From Stenocarpella maydis (taxonomy: Eukaryota; Ascomycota; Sordariomycetes; Diaporthales; Diaporthaceae): 64,000 nucleotides of DNA. Positions within the stretch are counted from its first letter, which is position 1; each line of letters opens with the position of its first letter. The translations under genes were made by a program, and so were the position numbers. The notes beneath the pieces are model-generated. The model had not been told where the DNA came from. It was given only the letters and a program-made list of their open reading frames with translations, and searched no databases. This document shows positions 11,601 to 24,370 of the stretch, one piece after another. The stretch lies in contig NQMI01000041.1 in assembly GCA_002270565.1 (NCBI GenBank), positions 1-64,000 of the forward strand. Reading direction: 5' to 3'.

Positions 11601-14600
11601 CGAGAGGTCGAGAGCTTCAAGCCAGAGTAGTGGCTGGGGCGTGACGGCCGTCGCAGTTGCCGGCATCGCCGCAGCCGCAGCGCTGTCCAAGGACGGCGAG
11701 CCCGAGCCATCGAGGCTCGACAACCGCGCCGGGGAATCTACTACCCCAAAAGGGTCAGAGGGCCAACGCTCCCCACCCAGCCGCAAGATACTCCCCAAGG
11801 GCACAGCACCGTCTCGAGTTCTAGAAGAAGAACCCGACGATGTCCCTCCCGCCCCGGGTCCGAAGCCAGCCAGCCCGCGTAGCTCACAAATGCCGGGCGC
11901 CTTCGCGGATGACCTCGACTTCGCGGCAACGCTGGCTGCTGGACTGCAAGACACTGGTTTCGATCCAAACATCGTCATCGAAGATGCTACGTACCGCAGA
12001 CGGGATTCGCCACCCGGCTCGAACGACCACAGCGGGGTGTACATGCAGCCTTTTGCTGAGACTGTGACTGACCTTGGCGTGATTGATACCGACGATGGAG
12101 CGCGTCCAGCGCGGGGGTCTGGATACGTCATTGGTGAACTGGTAGATACTCCCGCCAGCGAGAGAGGCTCAACCACTTTCGACTGGGCCGAGGGCTCCGA
12201 GCGCAGACAGTCGGAGTCAGAGAAGAGACAGCCTGCCGGTAGCGGAGGCTTTGAAGGCGTCCAAGGCCATGAACAAGAGTCCCCAAAGCTCAGCAAGAAG
12301 GAACAACGCAAGCTCGAGAAAGCCGCCCGCGCTGCGAAGCTTGCCGAGGAACAAGATCGCTCTTCTCAGCCAGCAGAGGATGACTGGGAGGACGCAACTG
12401 CCTCGGGGAGGTCCAAGCGATCTTCGAAGAAGTCAAAACGGGCAAGTGTCGCATGGGATGACGCGGACACGCCTGTGAACGACAGGCGTGTCTCGGTTCC
12501 AGTTGATGCTTTTGACGATCTCGAGGACACCAAGCCGGGCGATAACGCATCAGATGAACCGCAAAGGGCAAGCAAGTCTAAGGGCGATTCCAAGGGCTAC
12601 GATGTGTCTGAAAACCCTTCCGACCGCCGGGAGAGACGCCGGGAAGAGAGACGGGAATCGGAACTTTACGAGCCGCTCGAAAGGGACATGACTTCTGTGG
12701 TATCTGATGTCGGGCATGATGGCAGATCAAACGGTCGTGCCCGCGACCATCATGACGATGAAAGGTCTGTAGTCTCGGCGCCTGACGGCAAGAGGGATAG
12801 CAAGTCGGACAAGAGGATCAGCAAAGAGGAGAACGGGAGCAGCGGTGGCTTTTGGGGCCTGCTGAGGGGTTCCAACGGCGCCGACAGCGAAAAGCAGTCA
12901 AAAAAAGATAACGCCGGCACTCTTGGCGCGGGTGCCGGCGTAGCAGGAGCCGTGGCAGTTGCCTCTATCGCAGCAGGCAGCCTTGCTCCGCGCCCTGATG
13001 CCGCCGCGGCTCCCTTGGATCAAGAGGAGACCCAACACGTTATCGTTGATGCCGGCCAGCCCTCCGAGCGGCATGCAGACTCGCCCCTTCGAGGCATCGA
13101 TGTCTTCGACTTCCAGGACCCGGAGATCACACCCCGGGTCATCAAGCCTGCCATTGACCCTCAGTATGGTGACCTCCTCCCCCTGCCACCTAGTCCCAGC
13201 GAGGAACAGAAAATCGAATTCGATGTCAGCGATGACTTGCCTTCCCTACCAGACAGTAGGCCTGGGACACCCCCTGGTCAAGGAAAGCTGGTGCTGTGGG
13301 AAAAGCGGGACAGCAACCAGAAACGCCCCGCAACGCACTTTCGTCGCAGGAGTGCCTACGACATGCCCCTCAAGTCTCCAAGCCACACCGCGATCCCGAT
13401 CGCGTTCCGCATGGGCCCGCGGTCATCAGTTCCAGTCTCACCCAGAGTCGTCAGCAATCCTAGCTCTGCACATCAGTCACCTGCCGTACATAGCCAGGAG
13501 GCCTTCTCAAGCCCCTCCAGTAAGAGGTCGCCTCGACCGCCGTCCTGGGACAGGCCCACATCGTGGGAAAGCACGCGGGAGATCAAGCCGCTCTACCTGA
13601 TCGAGCGCTCAGCCCATGCTGGTGGTGACAGTGGCAACCAGGAATATGACGACAGGGCCGAGAACACGCCGCTACCCCCGAGCAGAGAGTCGCCTGTGCC
13701 TTTTGGAGACGTTGGTAGTGATGTTGAACAGGAAGCGCGGGCTCTGGAGTCTGCGCAGCTCTTCGTCGACACTGCGGCCGCAAGGACTGCTCCCCTTGGA
13801 TCTCAGGAAACGACGCCAAGGGGCTTCACAGAGACTGACTCTGGCCTGCCAGAGTCCGCTCGAGAATTTGGTACTGTTCCCCAAGGAGTAGCTGGTCCCA
13901 GTCACGTGGACTCTAGCCTACCTCACTCAGCCAAAGAAGTCAACATCCAGCTCATGGAAGAACCCCACCACCAGAGTCCGCTTATGGAGTCAAGCTACGT
14001 TACGCCTACTGGCTCTCCCCGTCTTGGACCCGAGCCAAGGCCTGTCTTCGAACGTGATGAATCCACAGAGTCAATCTCGGACTTCAAGGACGCTCTGGAC
14101 AGGCCCGCACTCGATGATACCTATAGCAGCCAAGTGCAGGACATGAGCCGAGGCGTCGGGGATGAGCAACCTACCCACATAGTGAAGCCTGCTTCCGCGG
14201 ATAAGAAAGATGGGCCAGGCTACCTCTCATCCGCCCTCTCAATGCTTCCGGCCGCAGGCTTAGCTGGTGTTGGTGCTTTCCTGGGGCGTGAGTCGCGCAA
14301 AGACGCAGCAGCAAGTGTGGACGAACAACCCCGCCAGAGTACCCGAGGAGAGGGCTCAAAATCAGTAGATCATCCAGGCGAGACTCGTGTCGTTCCCGAG
14401 CGCGTGGCAGGTGAAGCCGTCACGATGGCCCCCATTGACCCGAGCGGGCAAGGGCAAGCCCAGCCTACTGCCAGTGGCGGCATTTCAGGCCCGGACACGC
14501 CTGGAAGCGCCGTCAAAGGCCCGGACATCTCAGTACCACATGACTCACCTGCGGCGCATATGCACCCACAAGGGACAAGGCCAATCAGTAACCTACAGGA

Positions 14601-17600
14601 AATCGAAGACTCTTCCAGTGGTGTTAAGGAAGTAGAACTAGAGCAAGAGGCTCTCGTCACTGACGCTACGAGTGTCCCTCTTCCTGCCTCGCCAACCCAG
14701 ATACCCGGCAATGATTTGAGTACAAGCCCGAGACCTGATCCTGAAGACCCGGGTACCCTTCCAGAGACACCTGTTGAGGCGGTTGTATGGCCTGAGCAGA
14801 GCACGTCCAAGAAAAGGAAGAGCAAGAAGGGCAAGAAGATACAGAACAGTACTAGCATCTCGTCGATATCAATGACGGCTAGGCCGAGCGCCGGGGCTTC
14901 TTCGAACGTGCAGCCAGAGACACCCACCCAGGAAGAAATAGTTTCGAGGACGACTGAAGAGCCAGTCTCTAGGACGACTGAGGAGCCATTCCCATTCCCC
15001 CTGCCGCAAGACACAGCAACTTCGTCTGGCCAATCACTACTGCAAGGCACCGGGCCCGGCATCGAGCCTCACCGCGAGCAAAGTCCGACGAAGGACGGTG
15101 ACTCAGATGTCTTATCCCCGCCAGCCCAAATCTTCGGATGCAGCCAAGGCAAAGGCCTGACAGACGAACCACAAGACTTAGCCGATACGACCGCGTCGTC
15201 CATATTACTTGGGACTCCAGCCAAATCCCAAAGCCAGAATGACGAGCCCCAGACTGGTGATCGCAGCCGGAGATCGTCTTCGGCCACCAGGATGTTGCGA
15301 TCGCCTCGCAGCAGCACGTCACCGCAGGGCCGCACGGACCGACCTGGATCACCAGATGTCTTTTATAGCGGCGACGAGGGCGTCGTGTCGGCACCTGAGG
15401 CCGGGGCCTCTGCCCGAAGTCCTATTGGACAGAAGCACGAGGAGCCGGGGTCCGCTCGATCGTCCCGTAGGCCGTCGTTGGCTTCTTCGCACGGCCTAAG
15501 CCGCGGGAATGAGCCCTGGCGGGGTGAAGCTGTTGCTTTTGACCAGCCTGGTTCCAGTCTCGGAGAAGACCGAGAATTCCATGACTTCGAGCAGAGCTCG
15601 TCAAAACAGCATCAAGGGATCCAAGAAAACCTCCAAAGCGCGCTTGGGATCGAGGAACGAGTCTCAAGTCCGTTGACTATCGTTGGTGGGGCGCACAGCT
15701 CAGCTCAGCCGGAACTCCATGATGATCTCGAGGCGAAGGGAGCTGGTTTCGTCGGTGAACCCGCTTCCGCACGTACTGAGCCAGTAATGAGTGACATTCA
15801 GCGCATTGAGAGCCCGACTGTTGGGGACCTGCAGAGGAGCGTCCAACTTGCCGAGAGCAGTGCCCAAGAATCCTCTCCGTCAGTCGTTCAGCATACTTCA
15901 CCTACTTCCCCTCAAACACCTGTAGAAGCGAACCTACCAGCTCTGGCATCCGAATCACTTGATGAGACCCCTGGTGGTCTTTGCTCAAGCTCATTCCAGG
16001 GCACACTGTCTGCAGGAGGTGAAGCGATTCAGACCGCAAGTGAGCCTATCATGCAGGAGCAACCATCAGGGGAGCCCTCGACAGATCTATCGCATGGCAC
16101 AACGGAGCGCTCAGAGGTGGATATTGCCGTACACGATGTATCGCAACAGAAGGTGGAATCTCCTCCTCCCGTCAACTCTGTAGAGCAGGTCGAGGGACCC
16201 TCGCGTAGGACCAGTGTCGGAGAACCCATACAGAGCGTGCCGATGCCCAGTTCGCCGCCGCTCGGAGGTCAGGCTCCCAGTAGATTGGAGAAGCCCATTA
16301 TCGAGGGAGTGACTGAGCTGGAGCTACAAGAGCCAGGGCCAGTTCTCGCTTCAACGGAAGACGGCGATTCCTTCTGGACCCAGAAATCCAATAAGAACAA
16401 AAAGAAGCGGAAAAGCAGCAAAATCTTGGATGGAACTACTCAGTCCTCTGGTACGACTACACCTGCCCAGCAAGAGCTCAGCATTGAGTCAGTCGAGCCA
16501 CCTGTCGAGCCACCCCTAAGCCATCAAAATGATGCTCTGTTGGGAGGGTTATCAACCGCGCCCAAAGTCACCTTGGAGGTCGAGCAGCAGCCCGGCAGCG
16601 CAGATATTAGTGATTTATATGCCTCAAGGAAATCCATGGAGCCAGAAGGCGATAGCAGCCGATTGACAGAGCCAGTGCTTTCTGTGAGCGAGGACAAGAG
16701 CCCCATCGGCCCACTTCAATCGATGGAGCCCACTGTCCTTCCGGTCCTGGATGATGTTCCTGCCCAGATTGTCCCCCCAGGGCTAGAGAAACCTGACCTT
16801 GGATTGCAAGAGAAGCCCGGAGATATCCTCGACGAGGACGAGATAGCACACCGCGAGGCTGAGAATGAGTTGATCCGCGACGAGGAGGCTGAAATCTCCA
16901 GGTTGCAGTCCAAAAAGAAGCTGAAGCCAAAGGAGAGAGCCCGCCTCAAGCAGTTGAAAGCCAAGGCGGACAGGCGCGTTGAGGAGGCCAGTCTGCCGGT
17001 GACCGAGGAGTCAATCCTGACTGGGGCGGAGACTGATACGGGTTCAAGTGCTCTCAACACCGAGGTACAGCCGTCACAATTGATCCCAGGTTCTGAGGAG
17101 ACCGTTCCCGTCAGAAAGAAGATCGTTGGCCCATCTGAAGACGCCCACTCGCCTTCTCAACAAATCTCTGAAACCAATCCTACAATTGCTGAAGTTCTTC
17201 CACGGCCCGATGAACCCATCGAGCATAGAGGACTGCAGCCGGAAGCGCAAGTCGCAGAGGACCCTGAATACGTCGGGCGTCGTGAGGCTGAAACGGCCCT
17301 GATCCGAGACGAAGTGGCGGAGCTCACCAGGCTTGAAGGCAAGAAGAAGCCTAGCAAGAAGGACAAGGCGCGCATGAAGATCCTGAGATCCAATTCCGAA
17401 CGACGTGCTCAAGAAGCAGATGCCGCTGCCCTGCCAGGAAATGTGGAACAAGACGCCGTCGACCTGGAAACCCCCATCCCCAAGGCTCACATGAGCAGCG
17501 GCTCGCAGCAAGAAGACGGGAGCCGGGAGCCTGCGAATGAGCAAATGGGAGGCATCCAAATCGAAGGCTCACAGTCGCCAGGAATCGTGATCCAGACCAC

Positions 17601-20600
17601 GGACGAAATCAGCACCAGCGCTCAGCCACATGTCGACCGCAGTTCTAGTCGCCACGAGGGTGAGTTGGGGGTGGAGAACATTGAAGCAAGCTCTCAGAAT
17701 CAGCCTCAGATTCGAAACACGGGCCCAATTCACCCTGGAGACCCGCCTGGTGAAGCAACAGCTGGCATTGGACCGTCTCAGCTTGTCGCGGAGCTCGCAG
17801 ACCAACCTGGACGCCAAATCCATCCGGGAAGCACTCGGCTGGACAGCAGCTGGCCAGGCAGCGCCCAGCTAGACGTCAACCAGCTAGACAATGACCTGCC
17901 AGACGTCGCCGAAGTAACTCAAATTCGGGTCGAAGACGAAAGCTCCCAGCTTGACCCGCTTCTTGATGACAGCCAAACTATGAATGCACGCCAATCACTC
18001 CCCAGACGGGATAGCCTGCCACTCATCGAGGAGGCTATCTTAGACACTGCTGGAACGCAATCTCACGAGAATGATGGCGACATGCCTGGGAATCAAATCG
18101 AGGGCTTGAGCCAAGCTCGACATGGCAGCCCAACCTTCGAAACCAAAGAGGACGTCGACCTGAACGCTAGTAGTAGTCTTCCTGCGCAAACTAGCCAGGT
18201 CCCAACCCAAGAGAATGTGCTCGTCTCAGACATAACAGAGGACACTGCTCCGGGGACCGAGGTCAACAGCCTATTCGGTAGACCCGCGCAGCCTCCCGTC
18301 GAAGTCACCGAGCTCCCCCAGGACCCAGAGTCAGAATGGCCAGTCACAACCAAGAAGGACAAGAAGGACAAGAAGAAGAAGCGCAAAGGCACCATCTCTG
18401 AGGGCAGTGCCCAGAACTCGGGCACAACGACTCCGTTTGTTGATACCAGCGAGCAATCTCCTATCGGCGAATCCCACGGTCTGCCTGAGATGGAGCTGAG
18501 CAGCAGGGGTGAGAAGCCTCCATCTAGCTCAATCGAACAAGCGACAACCGAACCTGATCAGCGACCTAGTGCCAGCCTCGCCCTGGACGACGGCACAGCC
18601 GAAAAGCCCCGCCTGGGCGAAACTACAGCAGCCCCGCCTCTAAACCCCAGCATTCCAGAACAGCAAGAACAGAGCCTCAGCAGTGGGGAGTCCGTTCCAG
18701 CTCCAGGTATCAGTGATGACAATATAGCCAAGGACTTGAGGCAAGACACCTCGGCCACGCCTTTGGAAAGCAGTGTTACAGAGCCCCGAGAAGTGACAAT
18801 CGAACATGGCCAGCAAACTGGGTCCAGCCTAGCCTTGGAGGGGATGAGGGCACCGCAGCCCTCGGACGCTAGCATCCCAGAACAGCAAGAACCAGGCCTC
18901 AGCATCGGAGAATCTATTCCAGCTCCAGGTATCAGCGATGACAACATAGACAAGGAGCTGGTGGAAGATGCCTCGATAGCTCGGCTTTTAGGAAGCAGTA
19001 TCACAGAGCCCCAAGACTTGAGCGCCCGTATCCAAGAAGATATTCAGGAAAAGGACCAGGATAACGCTCCTTCAGTGGCCCCTGAGCCCAAACCTGAGCC
19101 AATGTATGAATCTGTTGAAGTTCCTCTGGCCGGTGAACCTAGCGGGATCCAGGAGACAAGCCTCGAAAGCAATCAACGCCCGCCTTCGCCGCAGGTCGTT
19201 TCTGGTGACTTCTCAGAAGGCAGGTCCATGTCTACTGAGCCTGCGGGAATGCGTTCTCTTACACCTCCGCCAGAGGCGAAAGGACTGGCCTCTACGTCTC
19301 CCCTCGGCTCCAGACCCGAAGACTCGCAGGCCGAGCTGGACCAACCCAGCCGACCTAGTCGGAAGAGCGATGGTTGGGGCTTCCTCGCAGGTGCTATTGT
19401 GGGCGCTGGTGTGGCCTCCACGGTACCGCACAGCCATGGTATACCTCGCGAGCATGAGGCAGTACCCGGAGACACCACTTCTGAACGAAGCCATGTACAA
19501 GCTGTGGGAAGAGATACGCTTGTCTCTCGACCTAGCCTCAGCTTCGCCGATGTCGTTGAAACTGCTACGACGTCGGATTCCAAGGACCAGGAGCAATCCC
19601 AATTCGACGGCATCAGCAGGGATCAACCTCAGAGCCTCTCGTTTTCGGCCGAGGACCGGGATCAATCAGATGGCATTGCTCTAGAGCCAAGGCCAATTCA
19701 GGAAGACACTTCAGATGTCATCAGTGCACCCAAGGAAAGCCAAGCACAAGAATCTGGGGGCCTCGGCCTCGGCGTGGGAGAAATTAGACCGCCTAGTACC
19801 CAATTTACGTTGGACGAAGGCATTCAACACGGAGAAGTTCTCCCATCTGGTGACCCCGTTCAAGAGCCGAGAAACATCGAGAGGACATCTTTCGATCTTC
19901 AAAGCACGCCACGACAAGAGCAGACTACGGTCTCAGAGCCTCAAACTCAGGTTGACGACTGGACACAGTCCTCTTCTTCGAACAAAAAGAAGGACAAGAA
20001 AAGGAAGAGCTCTAGCACTCCGTGGTCAGAGGCCGAAAGCGGTGCTCATACCCCTGTTACCGAACCAAGCAAGACCCGGGATGTGACCATCGATACGGAC
20101 GAGCGCCCAGCGAGTCTGGACGTTGTTGATCCCAGCCGGCCTCGAGGTAGCTTGGCTACGCAGCCAGACCCAGTGTCAGGATCCGCGACAATTGAGAAGG
20201 GAAACAATGCACTTCTCGCCAACAACAGATTCGGAGAAGAAGAGCTGTTGGGAGGCGAGCCAAAATCTGGAACTACAGAAATCGCCAAGGACGTGGTCAC
20301 TTCGCCAAAATTGCACAGTGCAGATCTAATCCCGGAGAACCGCACCAGCAGAACAATGAGCAGCCCAGTTTCGAGCCCCAAACTCGACAGCAGGAACGAA
20401 TCGCTCATCACAGCAACTACGATTGATCAAGAAGAGTTCGTCTCTAGCGGACAGACTCAAGGACCATCGGACCTCCTGCCTCAAGTCCACGGTGGATTTA
20501 CCCCTGACGCCACTCCCGGAACAGAAGCTTTTGCGACCCCAATGCAACTGCCAACCTCCACACAAGAGCTTGATGCCCAGGTTGTCCCGCTTGATGACAA

Positions 20601-23600
20601 GCCGTTGGAAACTTTGACAGTTGAAGAGCCCAGCAATGACAATGCCGGAATTGTACCTGGCCTCAGCCGGTCACTTGTCCCCGAACATGAATCATCCCGC
20701 TCGGTGACTCGAATTCCTACAGGGCTAGGAGATACACTGGCAGAAGAAAGCCTCGAACCGGCTGCTGAAGACTTGTGGGAGCCCATCGCCAAAAAGCTGT
20801 CCAAGAAGGAAAAGCGCAAGGCCAAGAAGGGCTCTATGTCAATGAGTGTGCCCGGCCCCACGACGCCCACCGCTGAACATGACAACCAGCAGATCTCTGA
20901 GGAGCAAGCACCGGATGCGTTTGGTGTCTCCGCCCGGCGGGATCCACCAACCTCTGGACAATTCGAAGAACCCGTGGCGCAAGAAGCAGAAGGTGTCGAC
21001 GCGCGTCGCTCGCTTGAGCCCCGAGATGAACAGATATCTTTGCAAACACCAGAGAAGCCGTCCCAAGCCGAGGAAACCCCCGTGGCAGAGGCGCCAGTTA
21101 TTTCTCGGAAGATGTCGAAGAAAGAAAAGAGAAAGGCAAAGAAGGCGTCTCTCTCCACCTGGGAAGACGGTATCACCGACCCAGTGGGGCCAGGCCAGTC
21201 TGAAACCCCAATCACCCTGGAGACGCAAGCCCAAGAGATCCTGGTCACTTCCAGCCCGATCTTGAGGCCAGCGTTAGGACATGATGAGACGACAGAAATC
21301 CCCGGTTTCCCCGAGCCACAGTTGGAACACGAAGCCGTGGGGCAGACTTGGGCGAATGATGCCACCGCCGGAGACGAATGGGCCACGCCGATAACCCGCA
21401 AGAAATCGAAGAAAGACAGGAAGAAGGGCAAACAGACGTCTTCGGGTTCGATTTCAGGCAACCAAACACCTGCAGCCTTGGAGACGCCGCTTGGGCATGG
21501 TATAGAGACTGTTGAGACTGGCAGACATGTGCCAGAGCGACCTGGCACTCCCAGTCAACCTCCAGATGCCAGTCAACTCGAGTATGACAAATATCCTGGA
21601 CCACCAGAGATAGACATCTCTTCACCAGACAACTCTAGGGGATTTGGATCATCCGTCCAAGTTGCTGAAGACGCCGTTGCTCAAGGACGTAAGAATCGTG
21701 AATCTGCGGCAATGTACCTGCCACGGGAGAATAGCAATGATGAAGTGCTCGCTGGGCCTAGCGGAGACGCCAGCAAATCATCTCGTCGCGGTGACCATCG
21801 ATCTGCCGAATTGTATGTGCCTAGGGGAAACCCCAGCCTCGAGGTGCACAGGTCAACCCCAATTGAGGATGACTGGGACAGTCGCAGCGACGACCAGTTC
21901 AAGAACGACAACAAGACCAGCAGCACGCTGCCAGACAAAAGCCCCACCCTGAACACGCCTACGGGAGAAGCTCATTATATCGACAAATACCATGATGAGG
22001 CATCCAAGACAGACGCGGAGAGCAGGAAATTCCTCAGATCGCCTGACAGTCACGGCAAGGAACTGGAGAGAACGCGGTCCAGCCCAGACCTATGGGACAA
22101 TGAGGACTATTTCAAGCCAAAGCCCAGCAATTACACAGAGGCTGACCAGGAAGCTTTCAGCAAGTTTGACATGCACCCGGCGGTTGCTCGCGGGCTCAAT
22201 ACAAGCCCAGGCAAACGTGGAGCGGAAGAGCGCCCCCTGGTCGGTCTCGGACTGATCCACCGCCATTCCTCGATTTTCCAGGAAGACGAGGGCCATGTGC
22301 CCAAACTGCTGACGATGACCAGTGACAACGTCTCGACAGATTCGATAGCAATTCAAGAGGCAGAGGTAGGCCCACCGGGCCAATCTCCGCAGCTGGGTGG
22401 TTGGACCAGGGGTGCCACCGGTCCTGAGCGTCCTGGCAGCAGCCGATCGTACGACGAGGGCCTGAGCCCTGCAGTAAAACAGGTGAACACCAAGCAATGG
22501 TTCACCTTCGAGACAGGTCCTGCGCATGGGGCCAATGTCCCCCTGGCCCGGAGCGTATCCCCCGATAACCTGAGGCCAGTATCGCCGCAGTTCCCGCCGC
22601 CCAGGTCACCACAACTCTCAGCGCGGCCGTCGCCGAGGTCGCCACATTTCCCGCCGCCGTCGCCTAGGTCACCGCATTATTCGCCGCGCGACTCGACTAG
22701 TTTCGAGGCCGCCAGAGACCCAGCCAAGAAGGCCGGCAGTGTAGCCGCACTGGCCGAGAAATTTGGAGGGGGCAAGAAGGCCACTGGTAAGACAGAAACA
22801 ATTTCTGATTATGTCGACAAGCGCAACCCCCGGGACGATGACTTTTTCGATGAACCTGCCATGTGGGAGGGGGCCGAACACAGGCCCCTCAGAGCTGCCC
22901 GCTTGGACGTGGATTCAGGCGATGATTGGGCCGTCCATTACACAACGCTTGAGGGAGAACAACCAGATCCTGACACGCATCACTCAGGGCAGGAAGCAGC
23001 AGCGACCTCGCACGGTAGGGAGCCAACAACACCCGGCAGCGACAATGTGAGTGAACCATGCTCACAACCTGACATAGATGCCGGAACGTTTACGCCTCAA
23101 ATCCCAGACCAAGCCAGCCGAGAAGCGGAAATCCCTCTGGAGCCTGTGGTCATAGAAAGCCCGGTCCTCGGCTCCCAGGCCTCGGTCGAGTTTCCCACAG
23201 ACGAGCGCCAACCACAGGAGAAATCGCCACGCGCGTTGCCCGAGGCCGGTCCTATCCCGCCCGAAAACACTGGAGATACGGCTCTGCGTGAGTTTTTATA
23301 TCAGCCGCAAGACTCACCCACGGCCCCCTCGGGAGGCCCTCGTCTCAAGATCAGCAGCCCCGAAGAAGTTGTGCCAGGCATCGAGGAGAGAGATGAAACC
23401 GAGCCCATGGCCGGCCCATCAACAGTCGACCACGGCCACACACTGCCAACCGGGCTTCCTCCCGTACAAGAAGAGCCGCATGAGGAGGAGGCCGAGCCCA
23501 GCGAGCGTGCCCTCCCGGCGGGTCCCCAGGCAGCGACGCCAGAGGCCAACCGGGATAGCGGCGTGGTCACAGACTCGCCTGTGCCGCCGCGAGCGCACAA

Positions 23601-24328
23601 GTCTGAGAGTGCCGAGCAGCAACGAGACAGTGGTGTGCACATGCGGGATGCTGGTGGGGCATCACCACGGCTGCTGGGCACACGGGCATTCAGCACGCAG
23701 CCTGCACGCCTGTCACATTCCAGCATCGAAGACGAGGGTGCCGACACCGACGACAAGTCATGGCCCAAGAGGTCGTCGGCCGGAGAGAGCGGGCCGCAGC
23801 GGCGCCTCAGGGGGCCAGCTCCAGTCCTGGAGGCTCAAGACGGGCCTGCCACGCCGGAGCCAAGAAAGAACAAGTCCACGGCGCGCAAGTATCCAGATCT
23901 CGGGCCGAGCCCAGGGAAGAAGGCGGCGGCGGCGGCGGCGCTCGCAGGAGGAGGCGCTCTTCTCGCAGCGCAGGCAGCGGGGCGTCGGTCCCCATCGCCG
24001 TCACGGTCGGGCGCAGGCAGCCAGAGGAGTGTCTCGGACGCGACAGACGAGCCACGGGCATGTGCGCTGCCCAGGCAGAGACGGACAGCATCGTCCAACA
24101 CGTGCGTCTCGCGCACACGAACGCCGGAGCCGCTCGGCGTGCGGGCCGAGAGCCCGTCGCTGCTGCGGCACTCTGGCACACCGCCGCTTCGGTCCCGACG
24201 CACGCCGAGTGGGGACCTGCGCACGCTCAGCCAATTGAGCAACAGGTCGCACAGCGACCTTGACGCCCAGGCTAGCAGCTCCCCATCCCCAGCCTCCGCA
24301 GTCTCGCCCGCAGACAAAGGCGCCCCTG

Positions 24329-24370
<42 letters not shown>

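Noticed and set aside
23046..23076. GTGAGT...CTGACATAG inside LAH as a possible intron
   Set aside because: Only about 31 nt long, below the workable intron size in these fungi; the sequence is ordinary coding.
23288..24238. 316-codon frame inside the LAH gene in another reading frame
   Set aside because: Arg/Pro/His-rich shadow of the LAH coding sequence caused by its GC-rich, repetitive codons.
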